From an uncultured Lentisphaeria bacterium (GTDB lineage: Bacteria; Verrucomicrobiota; Lentisphaeria; Victivallales; UBA1829): DNA of 64,000 bases. Made by a program: the position numbers and the translations under genes. Below are positions 24,135 through 32,802 of the stretch, in pieces. The notes below the pieces were generated by a model. The model was not told the origin of the DNA. It saw nothing but the letters and a program-made list of their open reading frames with translations, and made no database searches. How positions within the stretch are numbered: the first letter of the stretch is position 1; every line of letters starts with the position of its first letter. The stretch is taken from assembly GCA_905197955.1 (NCBI GenBank), contig CAJKAR010000012.1:34703-98702 (forward strand). The letters are read 5' to 3'.

Positions 24135-25721
24135 TCAGAGTTCCGCGGTGGAGCGGCTGAGTTCCTCTGCGGTGGTGATGCCCTGCCGGACCTTGTCGAG
24201 GCCGTCCTGCTGGAGGGTGATCATGCCGTGTTTGACGGCGATGGCTTCCAGTTCGGAGCTGTCGGCATTGCGGTTGACGGCTGCGCGGAGTTCGTCGTCG
24301 AGGAAGAGCAGCTCGAAGATTCCGGAGCGTCCTTTGAATCCGGTTCCATTGCATTTCCGGCACTTGTTTCCGGCAGAATCGCTTTTTTTACCATGGCAGA
24401 CCGGACAGATTTTACGGACCAGGCGCTGGGAGAGCACGCCGTAGAGGGCGGAGGAGACGAGAAAGTTTTCCACGCCCATGTCGATCAGTCGTGTGACGGC
24501 GCCGACGGCGTCGTTGGTGTGAAGCGTGCTCAGAACGAGATGTCCGGTGAGGGCGGCGTTGATGGCGATATCGGCGGTTTCCCGGTCGCGGATCTCTCCG
24601 ACGAGGATGATGTCGGGGTCCTGACGGACGATGCTTCGGAGACCGGCGGCGAAGGTCACGCCGATTTTCGGATTGACCTGCATCTGGCAGAGTCCGTGCA
24701 TTTTGTATTCGACGGGGTCTTCGACCGTGATGATTTTCTTCCGGTTGTCGTTCAGCTGGCTGATGACGCTGTACAACGTGGTGGTTTTTCCGCTTCCGGT
24801 CGGACCGACGACGAGGATCATGCCGTGAGGAATGTTGATGAGCCGTTTGAACTGTTTCAGATGTTCATCGGACATGCCGAGAGTCTGGAGATCGAAGGTG
24901 ATCGCTTCCTGATTCAGCAGACGGAGCACGATGCTTTCGCCGGTCAGGATGGGAATTGTACTGATTCGCATATCGAGAACGGCGCGTCCGAGCTGGACGT
25001 TGGTTCGTCCGTCCTGCGGCAGACGGCTTTCGGCGATGTTGAGTCCGCCGAGCAGCTTGATGCGGGAGGCGATCGCGGGAAACTGGTTCAGCGGGCAGTT
25101 CAGAATTTCGGTCAGGACTCCGTCGACGCGGCAGCGGACCGCCACATGTTCCTCTCCCGGTTCGATGTGAATATCGCTGGCGCCGAGTTCGATCGCCTGC
25201 GTGAAAATATCGTTGACGAGTCGGACGATTCTGGCTTCACCCGCCATGGTGCGGAGGGTGTTTTCGTCTTCGACATCGACCAGATCCTCCTCTTTCTCCT
25301 CCTCTCGGCTGGCGATTTTTGAGAGCATCCGTTCCAGAAACGGGCGGCGGACGAATCGGAATTCCGCTTCCAGATTCCATGTTTTCCTGACCAGAAAGAC
25401 GATCTGGTCGAGATCATAGGGATCGGCAGCGAGAAAGATGATTTTATTCTCATCCCATTCGTAGGGCAGACAGAGATTTGCGTTGAAGAAGTCCATGGAG
25501 CCGTTCGGATAGGGTTCCGGGGGACGGATTTCGTCCTCCGGGAGAACGGGAACGCAATAGGCTTCCGAATAAAGGGCTGCGAGAGCTGTTTCCGTGATCC
25601 GGTTGTCCTGAAGAAGGGCGCGGTCGGTTTCCCGGGAGGGGGTTCCGGCGTCGGGGAACCGTGCCGCGTAGAGTGCGGCAAGGTGGTTCAGCGGAGAGTG
25701 TGGTGTCTGCTCAGAGGGCAT
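24135..25721 (-). CDS. gspE: Type II secretion ATPase GspE
   Basis: 528-residue cytoplasmic motor. An N-terminal GspE-N-like domain (~1-130) is followed by the ATPase core: Walker A GPTGSGKTT (~306-314), Asp box ITVEDPVEY, Walker B IILVGEIRD (~370-378) and the His box LSTLHTNDA. The zinc-binding tetracysteine module is present as CPVC and CRKC (~439-457). It powers pseudopilin extraction together with GspF. It overlaps gspD by 11 nt and precedes gspF by 21 nt. All catalytic elements look intact. Confidence 0.95.
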   Translation of the reverse strand: MPSEQTPHSPLNHLAALYAARFPDAGTPSRETDRALLQDNRITETALAALYSEAYCVPVLPEDEIRPPEPYPNGSMDFFNANLCLPYEWDENKIIFLAADPYDLDQIVFLVRKTWNLEAEFRFVRRPFLERMLSKIASREEEKEEDLVDVEDENTLRTMAGEARIVRLVNDIFTQAIELGASDIHIEPGEEHVAVRCRVDGVLTEILNCPLNQFPAIASRIKLLGGLNIAESRLPQDGRTNVQLGRAVLDMRISTIPILTGESIVLRLLNQEAITFDLQTLGMSDEHLKQFKRLINIPHGMILVVGPTGSGKTTTLYSVISQLNDNRKKIITVEDPVEYKMHGLCQMQVNPKIGVTFAAGLRSIVRQDPDIILVGEIRDRETADIAINAALTGHLVLSTLHTNDAVGAVTRLIDMGVENFLVSSALYGVLSQRLVRKICPVCHGKKSDSAGNKCRKCNGTGFKGRSGIFELLFLDDELRAAVNRNADSSELEAIAVKHGMITLQQDGLDKVRQGITTAEELSRSTAEL

Positions 25722-28071
25722 TCCAGAACTCCTTGTCCGTCAGGACGTGCGGTTTGCGCTGCTGCGGACTTTCCTTTTTGATTTTGATGTTGTCCTCGAA
25801 ATCGTTAAGGGCGCGGAGAGCGTCGTTATAGCGGGCGATGAGCTCCTCGACCTTGTTGCGTTCGTTGACGATGTAACCGGTGACGAGAACGAGGATTTCG
25901 GTGCGGGAGACGGAGGCATCGGTTGATCCGAGCAGTCTGTTCAGCACCGGGATCTGGTTGATGATCGGAATGGAGCTGAGGGAGTCGTTTTTATTTTCCT
26001 GAATCAGTCCGCCGAGGATCATGGTTTTTCCGTGAGCGATGGTCATGGAGGTTTCGACAACGCGCTGATCGATGTTCGGGTTTGGATTTTCCGCGGTGAC
26101 AACGGAGTAGTCAACGCTGGAGAGTTCCTGTTTCACATCCAGAGAGATCAGGTCGTTGCTCGTGATTTCCGGCGTTACCGTGAGGATGATTCCGGTATCC
26201 TGATATTCGAAGTTGTAGGTGATGTTGCCGTCGCCGGAGTTGGAGTTGACCAGCGATTGCGTGCGAACGGAAACCTGGCTGCCGACATTGATGGTTGCTT
26301 CCGTATGGCTTGACACCAGAAGCTGGGGACTGGATACCACTTTGATGTTGCCGTTTCCTGCGAGTGCGCGGATGTAGGCAAATTTATTGTCGGGGTTGTC
26401 CGGATCGGAAAGAAAGTACGTGAAGCCATCCTGTTTACTGACGTTCTTTGTGACATTTCCGAGTTCATCGGTGGTTGTCGTGGTGGATGGGGTCGTCAGA
26501 TTGGTATAGTTCGTGCCGATCAGGGAGTTGTTGCCGCCGATTTTTGTCTGTCCGGAGAGCTCAAGTCCGAACTGTGTACTTTCCGTAAGCGAGACTTCGA
26601 CCACGAGAACCTGAAGAAGTACCTGGGCAGGAACTACGTCGAGACGGTTCAGAAGGGCTTTGATGGAGGCATAGGTCCGGGGGGTGGTGCGAACGACAAG
26701 ACGGTTTAGAACTCCATCGGCAAAGACGCGTACCGGGGTGTCGAAGACATTGGAGTTTTTGTCGGTTTGGGTGTTTTCGACATTATTGATTGCGGCTGTC
26801 GGATTGTTCCTATTCTGGTTTGTGGTTCTGTTCCGGTTGTTGTTTACGGTGGAGGTTAGTGTATCGGTTCGGGTATTACCGGTGGTGGTGTCGATGGTGA
26901 GACTGGCTCCCTGGGTATCGTACAGAACTGAGAGCGCCTGTGCGAGTTGTGCCGCTTTGGTGTGGCGGACTTTGTAGACGAAGACGCGTTCCTGATCAAG
27001 GGAGTCGGAACTGTCGAGGAGATCGACCCACTGTTCGATTTCCTGGATTGCCTCATCGGTTGCGGCGGAGACGACGATCAGCTGAAGACGGTCGAGTCCG
27101 GTGAGCTGGATGGAGCCGGGTTGTTCCGCTTTATCGGTTGTCTGGAGGACGTTGAAGCCGAGGACGGGGAGGACGGTTTTCAGTTCTTCGGTCAGTTTAC
27201 TGGGAAGGATGTTGGCGCATTTGATGACTTTCCGTTTCCAGTTGCTTTTTCCGCTGCGGTCGATGATTTCGAGGAGCTGCTTGATTTTCGGCATGTTGGC
27301 ACGGTCGTCGGCGACCATGACGGCGTTCGGACGGGTGAGTTCGACGCAGATGCTGTCTTTGCCGAGAAAGGGTTTGATCTGGTTCATGACATCTTTTGCG
27401 GTGGTGTTTTTCAGCGGATAGTAGAAGAGTTCGCCGGATCCGTCGCGTGCGAGACGGGAGTCGGACTGGCGTGCGAGCTTGGAGAGGGCGACAATGCGGA
27501 GGAGTGTGCCATCCACCGTGACACCGGCTCCGGAAAGATTCAGCATGCGGTCGAAGGTGTTCCAGAGTTCTTTACGGGTCATTTTCTGGTCGATGTTCAG
27601 GGTGACGACTCCCTTGAGGTCGCTGTCGGCGAGGAAATTGAAGCCGAGTGTATCGGCAAAGAAGGGAATCACATCAAGCAGGGGGGCGCTGTTGAAGACC
27701 AGTTTGACATCGAGTTCCTCATCGCCGTTGAGTATGATGAAATCGTCATAGAAATGGAGAGGATCCTTCTTTTTTTCTTCCGGCGGCTGAATGGCTTTTG
27801 TCGGCAGTTTTTTGATTTTTTCCTGAAGCTTGGAATCATTTTCCTTTGCGTCGGTTTTGACGAGTTCCTGCTCTGCGGTTTCCTCCGCGTTGGGATGTTT
27901 CGGGACGATCTCCTTTTCCTTATGGAGGAAAGCGAACAGGTCTTCCGGTTTTTCCTCTTTTTTCTCTTCCTGTTTCGGGGAGGCGCAGGATCCGAGCAGG
28001 GAGGCTGCAAAGAGAAGAAGCGCGAGCCGAAGCATTTTCCGGAACGATGTGTTGAGCTGACCGAGTTTCAT
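25711..28071 (-). CDS. gspD: Type II secretion outer-membrane secretin GspD, lipoprotein
   Basis: 786 residues. The signal ends in LLGSC (Cys29), so the secretin is predicted to be lipidated, unlike many GspD that use a separate pilotin. N0/N1-N3 periplasmic domains follow (KLVFNSAPLLDVIPFFADTLGFNFLADSD in N0-like; VKHTKAAQLAQALSVLY in N3-like), with an Asn/Thr-rich low-complexity insert around residues 395-440. The C-terminal secretin core holds VPAQVLLQVLVVEVSL, IKVVSSPQLLVSSHTEA and GKTMILGGLIQENK. A Lys/Glu-rich linker follows the lipid cysteine. It forms the exit channel. Confidence 0.93.
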   Translation of the reverse strand: MKLGQLNTSFRKMLRLALLLFAASLLGSCASPKQEEKKEEKPEDLFAFLHKEKEIVPKHPNAEETAEQELVKTDAKENDSKLQEKIKKLPTKAIQPPEEKKKDPLHFYDDFIILNGDEELDVKLVFNSAPLLDVIPFFADTLGFNFLADSDLKGVVTLNIDQKMTRKELWNTFDRMLNLSGAGVTVDGTLLRIVALSKLARQSDSRLARDGSGELFYYPLKNTTAKDVMNQIKPFLGKDSICVELTRPNAVMVADDRANMPKIKQLLEIIDRSGKSNWKRKVIKCANILPSKLTEELKTVLPVLGFNVLQTTDKAEQPGSIQLTGLDRLQLIVVSAATDEAIQEIEQWVDLLDSSDSLDQERVFVYKVRHTKAAQLAQALSVLYDTQGASLTIDTTTGNTRTDTLTSTVNNNRNRTTNQNRNNPTAAINNVENTQTDKNSNVFDTPVRVFADGVLNRLVVRTTPRTYASIKALLNRLDVVPAQVLLQVLVVEVSLTESTQFGLELSGQTKIGGNNSLIGTNYTNLTTPSTTTTTDELGNVTKNVSKQDGFTYFLSDPDNPDNKFAYIRALAGNGNIKVVSSPQLLVSSHTEATINVGSQVSVRTQSLVNSNSGDGNITYNFEYQDTGIILTVTPEITSNDLISLDVKQELSSVDYSVVTAENPNPNIDQRVVETSMTIAHGKTMILGGLIQENKNDSLSSIPIINQIPVLNRLLGSTDASVSRTEILVLVTGYIVNERNKVEELIARYNDALRALNDFEDNIKIKKESPQQRKPHVLTDKEFWNAL

Positions 28072-28123
28072 TTCCTGATTCCTGTTTTATAGTTCCTTAT
28101 GGATGTTATTGTTTTTCAACTTG

Positions 28124-28978
28124 TTATCTGCCGCGGGCTCGTGTATTTCCGCGCGAATTGGAGGGGGCCGGCGGGGCGGGAGGCCGACGGTTTTCGCGCA
28201 TCATCCGCATCATCTGCATATTCTGCATGAACTGCATTCGCTGCATATTCTGCATAATCTGCATGAACTGATTTCCTCGGTTTGTGCGGCGGTTCTGGTT
28301 TTTCGCGGTCTGAGGCGCGTTCTGGGAAGCGTCGAGGAGTTCCAGTTCGAGTTTGTCGCTGCCGCGTTTGAGGGTCACTTTGTTGTAATTGACCTCTGTG
28401 AGCGTGTAGCCGTTGCTGAGGGTTTCGCCGAGCCGGACATACTGTTTGTAGACAACCGGAGTCTGTGTATTGCGGTAGGAAATGCCGTGAGCGGTGCGGA
28501 TGTTCCCGTTGAAATTTCTTCCGCCACGGGCTCCGGCGGGGATGTTTCTTGCGTGATTGGCAATTCCCATCTGACGTCCGGCCGGTCCTCCCTGGAATCC
28601 GCCCATGAAGCCCCACTGGTTCCGATTGTTGCCGGAGGATTTCTGGAGAATGATCGCGCCCGCGCTTGTGCCGACTGTGAATGTGCCGACAAGCGAGAGT
28701 TCCACTCTGGCATTTCCTCCGCCCGGAACGTTTGCATTCGGACAGCGGTCCTGATTGAAGATATTCTCTTCGATCAGGGATGCGATCGGATCTTTGATTT
28801 CGACCCGGGGCTGTTCTTTTTTCTGAGGTCTTACGGCTGGCGGAGTCTTTTTCTGCGTCGGTTTTTTGACAGAATATTCCACTTTGGCTCCGCCTGCGAT
28901 TGCGCCGAACTGTTTTGCCGCGCTCCAGACCACCAGTGCCGCAAGAATAATATTAATTGTAATCAGAAGGGATTTCAA
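28124..28978 (-). CDS. gspC: GspC-like inner-membrane protein with Met-Gln repeats
   Basis: 284 residues. One N-terminal membrane helix (IILAALVVWSA) is followed by a Pro/Lys-rich linker, an 'EENIFNQDRCPNA' segment and an HR-like domain (ARVELSLVGTFTVGTSAGAIILQ ... LGETLSNGYTLTEVNYNKVTLKRG), which fits GspC. The C-terminal ~60 residues are unusual: six xMQ tripeptides in tandem, then MMR repeats and a Pro/Arg tail, instead of a PDZ domain. Its position between gspM and gspD supports the assignment. It overlaps gspM by 4 nt. The call is by domain pattern and context, so moderate. Confidence 0.65.
   Translation of the reverse strand: MKSLLITINIILAALVVWSAAKQFGAIAGGAKVEYSVKKPTQKKTPPAVRPQKKEQPRVEIKDPIASLIEENIFNQDRCPNANVPGGGNARVELSLVGTFTVGTSAGAIILQKSSGNNRNQWGFMGGFQGGPAGRQMGIANHARNIPAGARGGRNFNGNIRTAHGISYRNTQTPVVYKQYVRLGETLSNGYTLTEVNYNKVTLKRGSDKLELELLDASQNAPQTAKNQNRRTNRGNQFMQIMQNMQRMQFMQNMQMMRMMRENRRPPAPPAPSNSRGNTRARGR
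28214..28270. repeat. 9-nt tandem repeat CTGCATNNN in the gspC-like gene
   Basis: Six consecutive 9-nt units beginning CTGCAT (variable last three bases ATT, GAA, TCG, ATT, AAT, GAA) plus a partial unit. In frame on the minus strand they encode xMQ tripeptides, so copy-number change would not shift the frame. Confidence 0.8.
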
Positions 28979-29652
28979 AGGAGACCTCCTTTTCCGTTTT
29001 TGGAATCGGCATTTTCCACTGGATCATAGACAATGACGCGGAGGGTTCCGTTGAGCATGAGTCTGGTATCCGCCGCGGTGGAGGAGGGACTCGCCAGATT
29101 CGTGGTTCTGACCGTGGTCGATGTGTTCGGCCGGAAGCGCCGGAATGCAACATTCATCGTGATTCTTCTCCAGCTGACCGCCGGTTTCAGTTCCCGGATT
29201 TTCCCGAGAAAGCGGACGATATTCTCGAATGGAGCGGAGGTGGAAATATCCATTTCGGCAAAATAGAGGTCATTGTTGATGTTCGACGTGCGGACGGAGC
29301 CGATGTTTTCCAGGGAAAGTTCGACCTCCTTTGCCGCAGATTCGATTTTCTGGCGCAGGATGACCGCCGGATCTCCATCGCGCCGGACCTGCCAGCTTTC
29401 CGCGATATTATCCTGATAGCGTTTCCGTAGCGCTTCGATTTCCCGGAGTTTTGCCTGCTGACCCTGCTGTTCCGTTTTATATTTGCGGATATCCCTGTTC
29501 ATGGCTGTTTTCCGAGCCTCGTTCGGGAGCCATGCGGAAAGATCTCCGCTGAACTGGAGAATCAGAAAGATCCAGCTCAGAAGGAGTGCGCTGCAGGAGA
29601 CGATCAGTTTTCCTTTGGTTGTTTTCAGAAATGCTTTGAAATCCTGTTTCAT
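28975..29652 (-). CDS. gspM: GspM/PilO-like inner-membrane protein
   Basis: 225 residues: an N-terminal membrane helix (LIVSCSALLLSWIFLILQF), a coiled-coil region (~50-105, AKLREIEALRKRYQDNI) and a ferredoxin-like C-terminal domain (DLYFAEMDISTSAPFENIVRFLGKIREL). This layout fits GspM or PilO assembly-platform proteins. It overlaps both gspL and gspC by 4 nt. The exact family member cannot be decided by eye; position favours GspM. Confidence 0.7.
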   Translation of the reverse strand: MKQDFKAFLKTTKGKLIVSCSALLLSWIFLILQFSGDLSAWLPNEARKTAMNRDIRKYKTEQQGQQAKLREIEALRKRYQDNIAESWQVRRDGDPAVILRQKIESAAKEVELSLENIGSVRTSNINNDLYFAEMDISTSAPFENIVRFLGKIRELKPAVSWRRITMNVAFRRFRPNTSTTVRTTNLASPSSTAADTRLMLNGTLRVIVYDPVENADSKNGKGGLL

Positions 29653-30875
29653 TTTGCATCCTCCGCCGGAACGAGTTTCATGGTGATCATGCTGGCGGTC
29701 TCAGTGCCGCGCCGCCGCTGCTGGAGCTGGGAAACTTTCCAGTATTTCAAGGGTTTGAGGAGGACGGGAAGATTCAGATCCTGAGCTTCGCTGCGCATGG
29801 TGATGTCCACGGATGCTTCGGTCCAGCGCACGCTCATGACCATGACGTTGGAGGGGAGCAGAGAGGAGAATTCCGCGAGTTTGCCGATGACATCATGTTC
29901 CCCGGCTGTTTGATTGACGACCCTGTTGAGTTCACGGTTCTCTTTTTCCGCCGCTTTGAGTTTGAGGGCCGTGGTCCGGACCTGCGTAGCGAGCCGTCCG
30001 CGTTCCGCATTGAGTCTGGTGTATTCACGGTAGTTCTGCGAGAGAGAGCCTAGGATTCCCCAGAAAAAGTTCAGGAGCAGCAGAAAAATCAGGAGAATCA
30101 TGAGCGAAATCTGGTTCCGCAGACGACTCGGACGAAGCTCTTTGGGAAGAATGTTGAGTCCATTCTGTTTTTCCCGGAATTCGGCGGATGCCGCCAGCCG
30201 GGCGATCAGCAGACAGGCAAGATAGTTTTTGATCTGGAAATTGCCGTCCTGAGGCAGCTGAAAGAGTTTTTTGAATTCACTTTCCCATGCTTCGAGCCAG
30301 GAGTTGCCGGTCAGGTTTCTGACAGGATGCCATTCCTGGCGGTCGAAATAGAAATCAGGTTCCAGTTCCGGCAGATAGATCGGTCCATCCTTTTCCTGAA
30401 GGGCGATCAGCGGATAGAGATAGAAGTCCGCTTTGCGGATGCTTTGCGTAATGACTGCGGCAAGACGGGGCATGGAACTGCCCGGAAAGGCGTAGACATT
30501 TACAGGAACGCCCTCTTCCGTGTCGCTGTCGAGAGGCAGGAACTGGATGATGCAGTCATCCGGTTCGTGGAGAAGACGGCGCGGCAGTTCGAATTCGAGT
30601 GCGTTCCGCATGGCGTCCGATGCAAGGCGGACGCTGGTGCAGCGGAAGAAAACGCCATCCTTCATAGCGCAGGAGACGATCAGCGAGGTGTCCTTGCTGT
30701 ATCCGGTCTGATGCAGAAGTTTCCGACAGGTTTCCGCGGGATCCGTCTGATTCAGCGGCAGTGTGGCGCACTCCTTCAGACGGAAGCGGCCCGCGTTTTT
30801 CCGGAAAACGCAGACCTGCGCCTGTTCTCCGGAGAGAAACAGAACGCAGAATTCTTTCATTCGGGAAGATCTCAT
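29649..30875 (-). CDS. gspL: GspL/PilM-PilN-like assembly protein
   Basis: About 408 residues. The first ~240 residues are an actin-like PilM/GspL cytoplasmic domain (TSLIVSCAMKDGVFFRC; LEFELPRRLLHEPDDCIIQFLP). A membrane helix (ISLMILLIFLLLLNFFWGIL) and a coiled-coil periplasmic part (~290-400) follow, so PilM and PilN functions are fused as in GspL. It recruits the GspE ATPase. Start is uncertain: no strong ribosome site is seen at 30875, at 30860, or at the GTG at 30899. It lies 36 nt or less after the preceding exported-protein gene, so the operon may begin further upstream. Confidence 0.75.
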   Translation of the reverse strand: MRSSRMKEFCVLFLSGEQAQVCVFRKNAGRFRLKECATLPLNQTDPAETCRKLLHQTGYSKDTSLIVSCAMKDGVFFRCTSVRLASDAMRNALEFELPRRLLHEPDDCIIQFLPLDSDTEEGVPVNVYAFPGSSMPRLAAVITQSIRKADFYLYPLIALQEKDGPIYLPELEPDFYFDRQEWHPVRNLTGNSWLEAWESEFKKLFQLPQDGNFQIKNYLACLLIARLAASAEFREKQNGLNILPKELRPSRLRNQISLMILLIFLLLLNFFWGILGSLSQNYREYTRLNAERGRLATQVRTTALKLKAAEKENRELNRVVNQTAGEHDVIGKLAEFSSLLPSNVMVMSVRWTEASVDITMRSEAQDLNLPVLLKPLKYWKVSQLQQRRRGTETASMITMKLVPAEDAK

Positions 30876-30911
30876 AAAGAGCCGCTTTCTATTTGGCACG
30901 CATCCGCGTGA

Positions 30912-31811
30912 TTACGGTTTTTTCTGTTCGGCGTCATATCGTTCGATCAGTTTGCGGAGCCCTTCGCGATAGGCTTTGGGATCGTCTCTGCGGATCGCGT
31001 CAAGCTTCTTTACATCCTCCGGATATTTTTTCCGGACTTCGCGAAGTTTCTGGAGTGGATTGCTGCGTCCGCCGCGGATCTGTTCTCCGGGCATACCTCC
31101 GGGGAAGCCGCGCCCATCCCGTCCGCCGCGGGGAGCGAAGGCTGGTGCTTCGATGCCCTCTTTTTTCGCAATCTGACTGGTTTCCGAGAGTGCGCTCCAG
31201 ATCTCGCCTTTTTTCATAAGCTCGTCGATTTTTGCAAATTCATTTTTGTATTTTCCGCTGAGACGGAGTGCGTCAAGTTTCAGCTGATAGGAGTTCCAGT
31301 CCGCAGGCAGTGTGACGTTGGCTTTTTTGGCGAGGGCTTCGAGTTTATTTTCCGCTTCGATGCGCAATTTTGTGATTTCGGCATAGTCGGCGGCAAAATC
31401 CGCTTTCAGTTTGGCTTCGACTGCATTTCTGGAGTTGGTCCGGTTTCCGCCGCGGCCGGAACGTTCGCCGCTTCGTCCATCCCGTCCGCCTCTGCGCCAT
31501 CCGCCGTCATGACTGCGGCCGGAGAATTGGGAGGGAGTCTGAATATCTGCGGTTTTTGCCAGTTCGCGGAGTTTTTCGAATGCCGCAAAGAGATTGGTCT
31601 TCTGGAGTGTTTCAATTTCCGCGTATTGTTTCGGGAACTCTTTTTTCAGTTGAGCCTGAACAGCGGCCCACTGTTCCTGTGTTTGAGCGGTGGTCTGCTG
31701 GTTCTGCGGAGGTCCGCCGCGGAAGTGACTGCGTCTGCCTTCCTGCGCCTGAAGGCAGACAAGAGAGGCGGATACAGCGGCAAAAAAGACAAATGCCGTC
31801 AATTTTTTCAT
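30912..31811 (-). CDS. Exported RG-rich helical repeat protein, unknown function
   Basis: 299 residues starting MKKLTAFVFF with AAGGAG 8 nt upstream; signal peptide ends near Ala-Gln-Ala-Gln. The mature part alternates helical units with Arg/Gly-rich linkers. Four units share a pattern such as KEFPKQYAEIETLQ, ADFAADYAEITKLR, GKYKNEFAKIDELM and KKYPEDVKKLDAIR, suggesting internal duplication of a ~40-60-residue unit. I do not recognise a family. It lies directly upstream of gspL and could be a periplasmic partner or a substrate of the secretion system; this is only context. Confidence 0.6.
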   Translation of the reverse strand: MKKLTAFVFFAAVSASLVCLQAQEGRRSHFRGGPPQNQQTTAQTQEQWAAVQAQLKKEFPKQYAEIETLQKTNLFAAFEKLRELAKTADIQTPSQFSGRSHDGGWRRGGRDGRSGERSGRGGNRTNSRNAVEAKLKADFAADYAEITKLRIEAENKLEALAKKANVTLPADWNSYQLKLDALRLSGKYKNEFAKIDELMKKGEIWSALSETSQIAKKEGIEAPAFAPRGGRDGRGFPGGMPGEQIRGGRSNPLQKLREVRKKYPEDVKKLDAIRRDDPKAYREGLRKLIERYDAEQKKP

Positions 31812-31932
31812 TGAAACATCTCCTTGATGATTGAGGTAAGGTCCAACTCTTTCAACGGACAACCGACGGAATTTATTGTGCCGGTTTGAAAAAAAACGAA
31901 AAAAAAGTTTTTCTCCTGCTCCCTCTGCGGAA

Positions 31933-32775
31933 TCACCGGACGAGGGAGTAGAGAAGCTGGATTTCCTGCGGCCAGAGGGTTTCATCAATGGTTTCGAGCA
32001 CCAGCGGGATGTCGTCGAAGCGGGGATCGTTCATGAGGAGGCGGAACGGTTCGATTCCGAGTTCTCCGGCGCCGATGCTGTGGTGGCGGTCGAGACGGCC
32101 GGCCAGCTTGCTTTTGGAATCGTTCAGATGAACGCCGCGGAGATAGCGGAATCCGATGATCCGGTCGAATTCGTTCATGGTGGCTTCATAGCCTTCCGGG
32201 GTTTTGATGTCGTAGCCGGCGGCGAAGGTGTGGCAGGTGTCGATGCAGACGCCGACTCTGCTTTTGTCGTCGATCAGTTCGATGATCCGGGCAAGATGCT
32301 CAAAGCGGTAGCCGAGGTTGCTGCCCTGACCAGCTGTGTTTTCGATGACGGCTGTGACCCCTTTCGTTTCCGAAAGCGCCGTGTTGACGCATTCTGCAAT
32401 GAGTTTCAGACAGTCGTCCTCGGGGATGAGCTTCAGATGGCTTCCGGGGTGAAAGTTCAGCCGATCGAGTCCGAGCTGCTGGCAGCGGGTCATTTCATCG
32501 GTGAACGCCTCCAGCGACTGCTTCCGTTTTTCCGGATCGGGATTTCCCATGTTGATGAGGTAGCCGTCATGAGGCAGAATCTGCTTTGGCGAGAATCCGT
32601 GGGTGCGGCAGTTTTCGCGGAATGCCTGAATGGATTCTTCGGTCAGCGGGGCGCTTTTCCATTGTCTCTGGTTTTTGGTGAACATGGCGAAGGCTTTGGC
32701 TCCGATTGCCGCCGCGTTCAGCGGCGCGTTTTCGACTCCGCCTGAAATGGATACATGGGCTCCGACGTACTTCAT
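31933..32775 (-). CDS. nfo: Endonuclease IV (AP endonuclease)
   Basis: 280 residues, standard size. It cuts DNA at abasic sites during base excision repair using three metal ions. It opens with KYVGAHVSISGGVENA, and the metal-ligand motifs LNFHPGSH, VIENTAGQGSNLGYRFEHL, VGVCIDTCHTFAAGYD, GVHLNDSKSKLAGRLDRHHSIGAG and LVLETI are all present. GGAG lies 7 nt before the ATG. It follows the GT39 gene by 27 nt and probably shares the cinA-aat transcript. The ~120 nt downstream contain A/T runs and a weak inverted repeat, not a clear terminator. Confidence 0.95.
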   Translation of the reverse strand: MKYVGAHVSISGGVENAPLNAAAIGAKAFAMFTKNQRQWKSAPLTEESIQAFRENCRTHGFSPKQILPHDGYLINMGNPDPEKRKQSLEAFTDEMTRCQQLGLDRLNFHPGSHLKLIPEDDCLKLIAECVNTALSETKGVTAVIENTAGQGSNLGYRFEHLARIIELIDDKSRVGVCIDTCHTFAAGYDIKTPEGYEATMNEFDRIIGFRYLRGVHLNDSKSKLAGRLDRHHSIGAGELGIEPFRLLMNDPRFDDIPLVLETIDETLWPQEIQLLYSLVR

Positions 32776-32802
32776 AAGATTTCTCCGGTCGTTACGGTTT
32801 TG

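Noticed and set aside
23277..25322. 681-codon open frame opposite gspF and gspE
   Set aside because: Antisense to two unambiguous secretion genes; no domain seen.
26947..28092. 381-codon open frame opposite gspD
   Set aside because: Antisense to the secretin; Phe-rich low-complexity content typical of a shadow.
31919..31948. Inverted repeat CTCCCTC/GAGGGAG at the nfo end as a terminator
   Set aside because: It lies partly inside the gene and the T run is too far from the stem.
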